This document shows, in pieces, positions 48,984 through 56,421 of a DNA stretch of 64,000 bases. This DNA is from WHSW01 sp963740055 (GTDB taxonomy: Bacteria; Actinomycetota; Thermoleophilia; Solirubrobacterales; 70-9). The stretch is from the NCBI GenBank assembly GCA_963740055.1, contig CAVUCL010000005.1, positions 868,001 through 932,000 on the forward strand. Reading direction: 5' to 3'. Under the pieces are notes generated by a model. That model worked only from the letters and a program-made list of their open reading frames with translations. It was not told the origin of the DNA and did not search any database. Each line of letters starts with the position of its first letter. Within the stretch, counting starts at the first letter, position 1. Both the position numbers and the translations under genes were made by a program.

Positions 48984-50458
48984 GTGCCGGCGTTCGCGGG
49001 CGCCATCAGCCGGCGCAGCTCCTCGCGCGCGACGTCGCGGTCGTCGAAGGGGATCTTGCGCCCGCGCTCGAACTCCTGGCCCTGCTCGTGGCCCTTGCCG
49101 GCGATGACCACGGTGTCGCCCGCGCGGGCCGCCGCGAGCGCGAGCGCGATCGCCGCCCTGCGGTCGACCTCGACCTCGACCGCCGCCGGCCCGGCGTCCA
49201 TCGCGGCGCGGATCTCGGCGACGATCGCCTCCGGGTCCTCGGAGCGCGGGTTGTCGGAGGTGACCACGGCGAGGTCCGCGAGCCGCGCGGCGATCTCGCC
49301 CATCAGCGGCCGCTTCTCGCGGTCTCGGTCGCCACCGCAGCCGAAGACGCAGATCAGCCTCCCGGCGGTGATCTGGCGGGCCGAGGCGAGCACGTTGGCG
49401 AGCGAGTCGGGCGTGTGTGCGTAGTCGACGAGGACGGCGTACGGCTGGCCCTCGTCGACGGGCTCGAACCGGCCGGGCACGCGCTCGGCGTGCGCGAGCG
49501 CCGCCGCCGCGGCCTCGAGCCCGATCCCCAGCGCCCCGACCGAGGCGATCGCGCAGAGGGCGTTCTCGATGTTGAAGCGGCCGGGCAGCGGCAGCGCGAC
49601 CGCGGCCTCGGCCCCCGGCGCGACGACGCGAAAGCGCGCCCCGGCGGCGTCGAAGCCGAGCTCGAGCGCGCGGTAGTCGGCGCGCTCGTCGCCGCCGGCC
49701 GAGAAGGTGAGCGCGTCGATCTCGGCGGCGAGCTTCTCCCCGTAGGGATCGTCGAGGTTGACCACCGAGCGCTCGGGCATCGCGGCCGCGAACAGGCGCC
49801 GCTTGGCGAGGAAGTAGTCCTCCATGTCGGCGTGGAAGTCGAGGTGGTCCTGGGTCAGGTTGGTGAACGCGGCGACCGCGAACCGGATCCCGTCGGTGCG
49901 CCGCAGGCTGAGCGCGTGCGAGGAGACCTCCATCGCGCAGGCGCGGTCGCCGGCGTCCGCCATCCGGCGGAAGGTCGCCTGCAGGTCGATCGCCTCCGGG
50001 GTCGTGCGCTCGACCTGCTCGTCGGCGCCGCCGACGACCCGCTTCACCGTCCCCAGCAGGCCGGTCGCGATCCCCTCGTGCTCGAGGATCTGGCGGATCA
50101 AGAAGGCGGTCGTCGTCTTGCCGTTGGTGCCGGTGATCCCGGCGACTCGCAGCTCGGCGGTCGGATCGCCGTAGAAGCGCACCGCCGCGTGCGCCATCGC
50201 CGCGCGACCGTCGGCGACGATCGCCTGGGTCACCCAGGGCTCGAGCTCGAGCCGGCGCTCGACGACGACGGCCCCGGTCCCCGCCTGGACGGCGAGCGGG
50301 GCGAAGTCGTGGCCGTCGGCCACCGAGCCCGGATAGGCGAAGAAGAGCGCGCCCGGTCCGGCCTCGCGGCTGTCGTAGGCGAGGCTCGAGATCTCGGACT
50401 CGGCGTCGCCGACGATCTCGATCACGTCGGCGCCGGCGAGCAGCTCGCGAAGCTCCAT
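48980..50458 (-). CDS. murE: UDP-MurNAc-tripeptide synthetase, meso-diaminopimelate type
   Basis: Adds the third stem-peptide residue. The 492-residue enzyme has ITGTNGKTTTAFLIRQIL, ERTTPEAIDLQ, MEVSSHALSLRR, NLTQDHLDFHADMEDY (carbamylated Lys region nearby), VDYAHTPDSLANVL and the specificity motif TSDNPRSEDP. DNPR selects meso-diaminopimelate, so the cell wall is predicted to contain it, not lysine. A 57-bp gap and a candidate -10 separate it from ftsI, so an internal promoter is likely. Confidence 0.96.
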   Translation of the reverse strand: MELRELLAGADVIEIVGDAESEISSLAYDSREAGPGALFFAYPGSVADGHDFAPLAVQAGTGAVVVERRLELEPWVTQAIVADGRAAMAHAAVRFYGDPTAELRVAGITGTNGKTTTAFLIRQILEHEGIATGLLGTVKRVVGGADEQVERTTPEAIDLQATFRRMADAGDRACAMEVSSHALSLRRTDGIRFAVAAFTNLTQDHLDFHADMEDYFLAKRRLFAAAMPERSVVNLDDPYGEKLAAEIDALTFSAGGDERADYRALELGFDAAGARFRVVAPGAEAAVALPLPGRFNIENALCAIASVGALGIGLEAAAAALAHAERVPGRFEPVDEGQPYAVLVDYAHTPDSLANVLASARQITAGRLICVFGCGGDRDREKRPLMGEIAARLADLAVVTSDNPRSEDPEAIVAEIRAAMDAGPAAVEVEVDRRAAIALALAAARAGDTVVIAGKGHEQGQEFERGRKIPFDDRDVAREELRRLMAPANAGT

Positions 50459-50465
50459 CCGCCGA

Positions 50466-50471
50466 TTCTTA
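50466..50471 (-). promoter_or_regulatory. candidate internal -10 for murE
   Basis: Minus strand TAAGAA, 7 nt before the murE ATG (50458), in the widest gap between minus-strand dcw genes apart from those around ftsZ. It matches the leaderless spacing seen elsewhere in the window. Confidence 0.35.
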
Positions 50472-50515
50472 CAAGCGCGCCGTACGCGACGGACGGCCGC
50501 GCCTACGCCCGGCCG

Positions 50516-52211
50516 CTACGCCCCGTCGGGCGCGATCCCGAGGTAGGGCAGCGCGAAGCTGGCGATCTCGCCGAAGGCGGGCGCCGCGACGGTGCCGCCG
50601 TAGTAGTCGCCGCCCTTCGGGTTGTCGACCACGACCGCGACCAGCAGCCGCGGCTCCTCGGCCGGCGCGAAGCCGACGAACGAGGCCACGAACTCGGTCT
50701 CCGAGTAGGTCCCGGTCTCCGGGTCCACCTTCTGCGCGGTCCCGGTCTTGCCGGCGAGCGTGTAGCCGGGCACGGTCACCTCCTCGGCGGTGCCGCCGGC
50801 GGCGAGCACGCCCTCGAGCATCTCGCGGACCTTGCCCGCGTTCGACTCGCTGATCACGCGGTGGCTCGGGCCCGGGTCGGTCGGCACGCCGTCCGCGGCG
50901 AGCACCAGCCGCGGGGTGCGCAGGATCCCGTCGCCGGCGATCGCCGCGTAGCCGGCGACCATCTGCATCGGCGTCACCGAGAGCCCCTGGCCGAGCGGCA
51001 GGTTGCCCATCGTCGAGCCCGAGTAGTCCTGCGGGTCGACCATGATCCCGGCCTCCTCCGCCGGGTACTGGACTCCGGTCGGCGAGCCGAAGCCGAACTT
51101 GCGGATCCAGGAGTCGAAGCGCCCGCCGTAGGACGGGTCGCCGAACTCGTCATTGAGCGCCATCCCGACCTTGACCGCGCCGACGTTCGAGGACTGGGCG
51201 AGGATCTCGGCGACCGAGAGGGTGACGTAGCCGCGCGCGTGAGACTCCTCGATCTTGCGGTCGGCGACCTGGAGCACCGGCGGCAGGTCGAACGGCGTCT
51301 CGGGGGTGACGACGCCGTCCTCGAGCGCGCCGGCGACCGTGAACGCCTTGAAGGTCGAGCCGGGCTCGTAGGTGAACCCGGTCGCGATGTTTCGCAGCGC
51401 CTCCGGCGAGGCGGATGCCGGGTCGGCGGGATCGAAGCCGGGCGAGTTCGCCATCGCCAGGACCTCGGAGGTGCGCGGGTCGAGCACGATCGCGGTCGCG
51501 CCGTCGGCCTGGTAGGCCTCGGCGACGCCGGCGAGGACGCGCTCGGTCTCCAGCTGCAGGCCCGAGTCGATCGTCAGCGTCATGTCGGAGCCGGTCTGCG
51601 CCCCGGCGACGGTGTTGCGCTCGAGCTCGTCGCCGAGCGCGTCGCGGACGACCTCGCGCTCGCCGTCGGTGCCGTGCAGGGTCTCGTCCTCGGCCGCCTC
51701 GAGCCCGGTCAGCCCCTGGTTGTCGATCCCAACCGTGCCGATCACCTGCGCGGCGAGCTCGCCCTGCGGGTAGATGCGGCGGCTGTCGGGGAGCATGCCG
51801 ATCCCGGGCAGGTCGAGCTCGGCGATCTGCTCGGCCGCGCGCAGGTCCGCCTTGCGCTCGAGGTAGGCGAAGCCGGACTCTCGGTCGGCGAGATTGCGAA
51901 GGATCTCGTTCTCGCTCGCGTCGAGCACGCGGGCGAGCTTGCGCGCGGTCTGCTCCGGATCGGTCGACCTGATACGGCGTCGCGTAGACGGTCGCCGCGT
52001 CCTCGGAGACCGCGAGCTGGTTGCCGTTGCGGTCGAAGATCGTCCCCCGCGAGCCCGGTACGACGACCGACTCGACCTGCTGGCTCTGCGCCTCGGCGCT
52101 GAGCGAGTTGCCGCGCACGGCGCCGATCCAGGCGGCGCGCACGAGCACGAGCGCGAGCAGGACCACGAACGACGCGAACAGGAGGCCGAGGCGGCGATCG
52201 ATCAGGTTCAC
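50516..52211 (-). CDS. ftsI: FtsI (penicillin-binding protein 3, septal transpeptidase); frame broken once
   Basis: Septal transpeptidase working with FtsW. From GTG 52211 the first frame gives a short cytoplasmic part, one membrane helix (about 8-28) and the pedestal start (GSRGTIFDRNGNQLAVSEDA). It breaks at 51959-51968 after TPYQVD, and continues in another frame as LDASENEILRNLADRESGFA. Removing one base (GTCGACCGATC) restores PEQTARKLARVLDASENE and 565 codons including the stop. The transpeptidase has STFK, SSN and KTG (AGKTGTAQK), all intact. The GTG overlaps the ftsL-like stop (GTGA). Confidence 0.92.
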
Positions 52212-52927
52212 GGCGCCGCGAGGCCGCCGCCGGAATCCGGCGCGGTAGCGTCGGGCGCCGGAGTCGCGGTGGGCTCGGCCGCCGCCGGGTCGACCGCGGC
52301 AGGTTCGGCCGGTGCCGTCTCCGGGACCGCCTCGAGCGGCGCGACGGCCGCGGGATCGGTCACCGGCGCCGTCTCGGCCGGCACCACGGGAGCGACCTCG
52401 GCCGGCGCCGCCGCGACCGCGGTCGCGGAGCCGGCGCCGAGCTCGCCCGCGCGCAGCCGGCGCGCAGCCTCGGCGGCATCGTCGGCGTCCGGCTTCAGGT
52501 AGCGGACCTGGCCGGGCTCGGGCGTGAACAGCCCGAGCGCGAGCGCCGCCGCCTGGATCTCGTCGTTGGAGAGCGTGGTCGCGAGCTGCGCCCTGAGGGC
52601 CGAGTTCTGGCGCTTGAGCTCGTCGGCCTGGCGCCCCGCGGTGCTCGAGGAGGAGCTGAAGCTGAGCGCGAAGACGTTGAGCGCGACGATCCCGACCAGG
52701 AGCGCGCCGAGGAGGCCGATCCACCAGCGCCCGCGGGTGAGCCGGACGACGAGCCCGGAGTCGGCGATCCCGCCCACTGTGCGGACGGCCGCGACCGGGA
52801 CGAAGCCGACGATCGGCGTCTGCTGGCGGCGTCGGGTCGCGGGCGGGCGCCGGGTCGCGGGCTTTCGCGCCGGCGGCTTTCGCCGCTTCGCGGGAGCACT
52901 CGATCTCGCTGTCGCCGTCGCCGCCAT
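52208..52927 (-). CDS. ftsL: FtsL-like bitopic division protein
   Basis: A 239-residue protein in the FtsL position between rsmH and ftsI. The N terminus is Lys/Arg/Pro-rich (RRKPPARKPATRRPPATRRR), then one membrane helix (about 69-89), a short coiled coil with heptads (QADELKRQNSALRAQLATTL) and a long Pro/Ala/Glu/Thr-rich tail (about 165-239) that is probably disordered and periplasmic. FtsL sequences are poorly conserved, so the call rests on position, topology and the coiled coil. The PA-rich tail is an unusual addition. Confidence 0.75.
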   Translation of the reverse strand: MAATATARSSAPAKRRKPPARKPATRRPPATRRRQQTPIVGFVPVAAVRTVGGIADSGLVVRLTRGRWWIGLLGALLVGIVALNVFALSFSSSSSTAGRQADELKRQNSALRAQLATTLSNDEIQAAALALGLFTPEPGQVRYLKPDADDAAEAARRLRAGELGAGSATAVAAAPAEVAPVVPAETAPVTDPAAVAPLEAVPETAPAEPAAVDPAAAEPTATPAPDATAPDSGGGLAAP

Positions 52928-52931
52928 CGAT

Positions 52932-53912
52932 CTACCTCAGCGGGGTTTCGGGGTCGATGGCGCCTGTTCCTGCGCCGAGCTTGCGCGCTGCGCGCAACCG
53001 CGCCGAGCGCGAGCGGGGGTTGCGCTCGATCTCGTCGGCGCTCGGCTTCACCGCCCGCCGGGCGAGCAGCTCGGCCTCGGGCTCGTGCCCGCAACGGCAG
53101 ACGGGGAGCTCCGGCGGGCAGATGCAGCCGCGTGCGAGGTCGGCGAGAAAGCGCTTCGCGCGGCGGTCCTCGAGCGAGTGGAAGGCGATCGTCGCCATCC
53201 TGCCGTCGGTCGCCAGCGCCGACCAGGCCGCGGGCAGCGCGCGGTCGAGCGCCTCGAGCTCGCCGTTGACCGCGATCCGGATCGCCTGGAAGGTCCGCTT
53301 GGCCGGATGGCCGCGGCCGAAGCGGTAGGCGGGCGGGACCGCGGCGCGGATCGCGTCGACGAGCTCACAGGTGCTCGCGAGCGGGCGCCGGCGGACGATC
53401 TCGGCCGCGATCGAGCGCGCGTGACGCTCCTCGCCGAGCTCGCGGATCGCGGTCTCGAGCCGGCGCTCGGGCCACTCGTTGACGACCTCGAGCGCCGACA
53501 GCGGCTGCGAGGTGTCCATCCGCATGTCGAGCGGCGCGTCGTAGGCGTAGGAGAAGCCGCGCTCGGCGTCGAGCTGGATCGACGAGATCCCGAGGTCCAT
53601 GTAGACGAGGTCGGGGCGCATGCCGTCGGCCTCGAGGCGCTCGAGCGCGTCGGCGAAGTTGGCGGCGACGAAGGTCGCCTCGCAGGCGAGGTCGGGCTCG
53701 AGCTCGGCGAAGCGCTCGGCGGCGACCGGGTCGCGGTCGACGCAGATCAGCCTCCCGGTCGGACCGAGGCGGTCCGCGACCATGCGCGCGTGCCCGCCGG
53801 CGCCGAAGGTGCAGTCGACGGCGAGCTCGCCGGGCTGCGGGTCGAGCAGCGCGACCAGCTCGGGCGCGAGGACCGGGAGGTGGCGGGTGGGCATGCGAGT
53901 CAGTGTGGCCAT
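52932..53912 (-). CDS. rsmH: 16S rRNA (cytosine-N4)-methyltransferase
   Basis: Methylates C1402 of 16S rRNA (N4). The 326-residue protein has HLPVLAPELVALLDPQPGE, the SAM loop VDCTFGAGGHARMV, YMDLGISSIQLDAERGFSY, FGRGHPAKRTFQAIRIAVN, TIAFHSLEDRRAKRF and the terminal NPRSRSARLRAARK. I chose ATG 53912; ATG 53894 (MPTRHLPV) is also possible, and GTG 53939 would overlap mraZ. Second gene of the dcw cluster. Confidence 0.93.
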   Translation of the reverse strand: MATLTRMPTRHLPVLAPELVALLDPQPGELAVDCTFGAGGHARMVADRLGPTGRLICVDRDPVAAERFAELEPDLACEATFVAANFADALERLEADGMRPDLVYMDLGISSIQLDAERGFSYAYDAPLDMRMDTSQPLSALEVVNEWPERRLETAIRELGEERHARSIAAEIVRRRPLASTCELVDAIRAAVPPAYRFGRGHPAKRTFQAIRIAVNGELEALDRALPAAWSALATDGRMATIAFHSLEDRRAKRFLADLARGCICPPELPVCRCGHEPEAELLARRAVKPSADEIERNPRSRSARLRAARKLGAGTGAIDPETPLR

Positions 53913-53928
53913 CGGCGCCGCGCCCCGT

Positions 53929-54372
53929 TCACCCGCCACGCGGGCCGGCGGCGAGCTCCTCGGCCATCCGCTCGGCCTCGTTCGCGAGCTCGGAGTAGTG
54001 CTCGGCCCAGCGCTCCGGGCTCCAGACCTCGACGTGGTCGCCGACGCCGACGACCATGCAGGGTCCCGCGAGCCCGGCGTGCTCGATCAGGTGGTTGGCG
54101 ATCCGCACCCGCCCGGCCGAGTCGAGCGACTCGTCCTGGGCCGAGGCGTTGAAGCGCCGGTACATCATCCGTCCGGTCCTGCCGAGCCGGTTGAGGTCGG
54201 CGAGGAAGCGCTGGCTCCACTCGTCATAACTCTGCGGCGAGAAGACCTCGACGCAGGGGTCGAGCCCGGCGACGAGAACGATGCCCTCCGACAGCGGTCC
54301 GCGCCAACGGGCGGGGACCGTGAGCCGATCCTTGGAATCGAGACTGTGCTCGTACTGCCCGCGAAACGCCAT
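53929..54372 (-). CDS. mraZ: transcriptional regulator MraZ
   Basis: DNA-binding AbrB-like protein that regulates its own dcw operon. The 147-residue protein has the two tandem half-domains with the DxxxR signature: LDSKDRLTVPARWR near residue 12 and LDSAGRVRIANHL near residue 83. First gene of the cluster. Three GTGG-type boxes at 10-bp spacing lie 85-109 bp upstream, matching the operator architecture known for MraZ, so autoregulation is strongly suggested. Confidence 0.95.
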   Translation of the reverse strand: MAFRGQYEHSLDSKDRLTVPARWRGPLSEGIVLVAGLDPCVEVFSPQSYDEWSQRFLADLNRLGRTGRMMYRRFNASAQDESLDSAGRVRIANHLIEHAGLAGPCMVVGVGDHVEVWSPERWAEHYSELANEAERMAEELAAGPRGG

Positions 54373-54420
54373 ATCGGTGTGGAGGGGGAGAAATCTGGAC
54401 CGGAGTGGCGAGGTGGGAGG

Positions 54421-54448
54421 ATCCTCACCACCCCGGTCCCTGGGTCAA
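54421..54448 (-). promoter_or_regulatory. candidate dcw-operon (mraZ) promoter
   Basis: Minus strand -35 TTGACC (54448-54443), a 16-bp spacer, and GAGGAT (54426-54421) as a weak -10. A start near 54414 would give a leader of about 42 nt. The -35 is good and the -10 poor, which would fit an activator- or repressor-controlled promoter. Confidence 0.4.
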
Positions 54449-54456
54449 CTCGTATC

Positions 54457-54481
54457 GCCACGCTAACCCACTCTGTCCCAC
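54457..54481 (-). promoter_or_regulatory. MraZ box array (three direct repeats)
   Basis: On the minus strand GTGGG (54481-54477), GTGGG (54471-54467) and GTGGC (54461-54457) occur as direct repeats spaced exactly 10 bp. They end 8 bp upstream of the candidate -35. This is the known MraZ recognition pattern (TGGG-type boxes at 10-bp spacing). Confidence 0.7.
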
Positions 54482-54628
54482 TTTGCAACACAGGCGATCG
54501 GCGAGATTGGACCTCATCCGTCGGACGGACTTGCTAGCCGGGTCGGCGACGGTGGGGTTTTCCCGCATCGGGAGCGCGATCCGGGCCCGCGAGCGCGGTG
54601 CCGCACGGCTCGCCGTCGAGGCGCTCTG

Positions 54629-54653
54629 ATGCAAGCCGGCTTGCATGTAGGCT
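54629..54653 (+). promoter_or_regulatory. 18-bp perfect palindrome and -10 of the 54661 gene
   Basis: ATGCAAGCCGGCTTGCAT (54629-54646) is a perfect palindrome. It ends one base before TAGGCT (54648-54653), which is 7 nt upstream of GTG 54661. The palindrome covers the spacer and -35 region, the usual place for a repressor operator. The binding protein is unknown. The rest of 54482-54628 shows no gene or RNA motif. Confidence 0.55.
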
Positions 54654-54660
54654 GCGCGCC

Positions 54661-55641
54661 GTGAGCGGCGAGACCCCGCCCGAGACGAGCAGCGAGCCGT
54701 CGCCGGGCGTCAGCGAGCCGCCACCGGGGGTGAGCGAGCCGCCACCGGGCGCCGACAAGCCCGCCGTCTCCGCTCCCGACCTGCCCGAGCCGCCGGAGCT
54801 GGCCGCGGTCCCGGCCGACGCCGACGACACCCGCGGGCATCACCTGCGCCGGCTCGGCGGGCATCCGCTAACCCTGACCCTGGTCGGGATCGTCGTCGTC
54901 AGCGCCTTCGTCGCCGGATTGCTCGGCGCCGGCCTCGCGGTCGGCGCCGCCGCTGCCGGGGCGGCGGTGCTGCTGGCGCTGATCATCGTCTGGCTGCTCG
55001 CCTCGGGCAAGGCGGCCGACGACTTCTTTCGCGCCTACGCCGAGGGCCGCGGGCTCGAGCGGCTCGAGGGCAAGTCGACCCTGCCGCCGATCACGCCGCT
55101 GCTGCGCAAGGGCGACCGCCGCTACGCCGAGCAGCGCTTCAACGGTGTCTTGCCCGGCGGGCTCGACGGCAGCATCTGCCTCTACACCTACGAGGAGACC
55201 TCGACCGACTCCGACGGCAACCGCCAGACGACCTACATCCACTACACCCTGGTGATGACCCAGCTGCCGGCGACGGCGCCGTTGATCGAGGAGCTCTTCT
55301 GCCAGCGCCGGGTCGGGTTCCGGTTCATGGACTCGATGGAGGACGTGTTCCGAAAGCGCCAGCGGGTCGAGCACGAGTCCGACGCGGTCGACAAGAAGTT
55401 CGAGATCTTCGCCGGCGCCAACGACGACCTCAACCGCGCACGCCAGATCCTCTCCCCCACGTTCCTGGTCTGGCTCGAGGCCCACTCATCGACCGACTAC
55501 GCCTTCGAGCTCGTCGCCGGCTCGCTCGTCTGCAACGCCAAGGGCCACAAGAAGTCCGCCGCCGAGCTCGACCAGCTCTCGACCGCCTCCGCCGCGGTCG
55601 CCCGCCGCCTCGCCGAGGAGGCCGCGGAGCTCACCGGCTGA
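54661..55641 (+). CDS. membrane protein of unknown function with Pro-rich N-terminal repeats
   Basis: A 326-residue protein. The N terminus holds tandem SPGVSEPP/PGVSEPP/PGADKP repeats and is acidic and Pro-rich (1-70). Two membrane helices (about 77-98 and 101-122) form a hairpin. A soluble C-terminal domain (130-326) includes FNGVLPGGLDGSICLYTYEE and STDYAFELVAGSLVCNAKGH. I recognise no family. The GTG at 54661, with its -10 box 7 nt upstream, is preferred over an upstream ATG at 54598 that would include the palindromic operator in coding sequence. Converges on the HAD gene. Confidence 0.75.
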   Translation: MSGETPPETSSEPSPGVSEPPPGVSEPPPGADKPAVSAPDLPEPPELAAVPADADDTRGHHLRRLGGHPLTLTLVGIVVVSAFVAGLLGAGLAVGAAAAGAAVLLALIIVWLLASGKAADDFFRAYAEGRGLERLEGKSTLPPITPLLRKGDRRYAEQRFNGVLPGGLDGSICLYTYEETSTDSDGNRQTTYIHYTLVMTQLPATAPLIEELFCQRRVGFRFMDSMEDVFRKRQRVEHESDAVDKKFEIFAGANDDLNRARQILSPTFLVWLEAHSSTDYAFELVAGSLVCNAKGHKKSAAELDQLSTASAAVARRLAEEAAELTG

Positions 55642-55662
55642 GGCCCGTCGAAACCAGCGGCG

Positions 55663-56421
55663 TCAGAACGGCAACCCGGCGTCCGCAAGCGACTCGACCG
55701 CCCAGTCGGCGCCGGCGGTGCGCAGCTCGGCGACCGTGTACTCGCCGGTGGCGACCGCGAGTGCCTTGATCCCGGCCCCGTGGGCGGCCTCGACGTCGAG
55801 CGGGGTGTCGCCGATCGCGATCGATGCGGCGCGGTCGAGGCGGCCGCCGGCGAGTGCGTCGGCGCGCTCGAGCGCCTTGCGGCAGACGTCGACGCGCTCG
55901 GCGGCGTCGGAGCCGTAGCCGGCGAAGGCGAAGTGGCGCTCGAGACCGGCGCGGGCGAGCTTCACCCGCGCCGCGGGATCGGTGTTGCCGGTGATCAGGC
56001 CGATCAGTCTGTCCTCGCCGGCGAGCCGCTCGAGCAGCGCCTCGACCCCGGGCATCACCCGGTAGCCGGGCGAGCTCTCGACCTCCTCGGCGAGGTAGCG
56101 CTGGCGGAGCGCCATCAGCGCCTCCATCTCCTCGTCCGACGGCTCGCGCCCGAGCGCGCCGCGAAAGCAGCGCCGCCCGACCTCCGGGTCGGGCACGCCC
56201 TTGCCGGTGTAGTCGGGGACGTTCACGTCCACCCCGTGCAGCTCAGCGAACGCCCGGTGCCAGGCGCGGTCGCTGGCGCCGCCGGTCGTGATCAGGGTCC
56301 CGTCGACGTCGAACAGCAACGCCTGAATACGTCCCGCCGGCTCCCTAGAACCAATGCCCGCCGGCTCCTCCGCTTCGCGTCCGGGGCCGGCGGGGTTCGC
56401 GGAAGAACGACGATCAATCAA
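55663..56421 (-). CDS. HAD-superfamily phosphatase with repeat-derived N terminus
   Basis: A phosphoglycolate-phosphatase-like HAD hydrolase. The catalytic motif I is LLFDVDGTL (nucleophile Asp), with motif II-like LITGNTD, a motif III Lys region and motif IV IAIGDTPLDV; the cap domain lies between about 45 and 110. The 252-residue frame begins at TTG 56421, overlapping the pgi stop by 8 bases, and has no other start codon before DVDGT. The first 30 residues (NPAGPGREAEEPAGIGSREP) are encoded by repeat copy D and are not part of the HAD fold. Substrate unknown; phosphoglycolate or a sugar phosphate is possible, given the neighbours. Confidence 0.85.
   Translation of the reverse strand: MIDRRSSANPAGPGREAEEPAGIGSREPAGRIQALLFDVDGTLITTGGASDRAWHRAFAELHGVDVNVPDYTGKGVPDPEVGRRCFRGALGREPSDEEMEALMALRQRYLAEEVESSPGYRVMPGVEALLERLAGEDRLIGLITGNTDPAARVKLARAGLERHFAFAGYGSDAAERVDVCRKALERADALAGGRLDRAASIAIGDTPLDVEAAHGAGIKALAVATGEYTVAELRTAGADWAVESLADAGLPF
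56333..56394 (-). repeat. palindromic repeat copy D, at the HAD N terminus
   Basis: On the minus strand: 5' arm CCCGCCGGC (56394-56386), loop CCCGGACGCGAAGCGGAGGA (56385-56366), 3' arm GCCGGCGGG (56365-56357), and a second arm GCCGGCGGG at 56341-56333, 24 bp on. The loop is identical to copies A and C, the stem is not. It is read in frame as PGREAEEPAG-IGSREPAG. Confidence 0.8.

Noticed and set aside
49088..52102. Open frame of about 1000 codons on the plus strand, opposite murE and ftsI
   Set aside because: Antisense of conserved genes, with low-complexity Arg/Asp/Gly/Val composition and no motifs.
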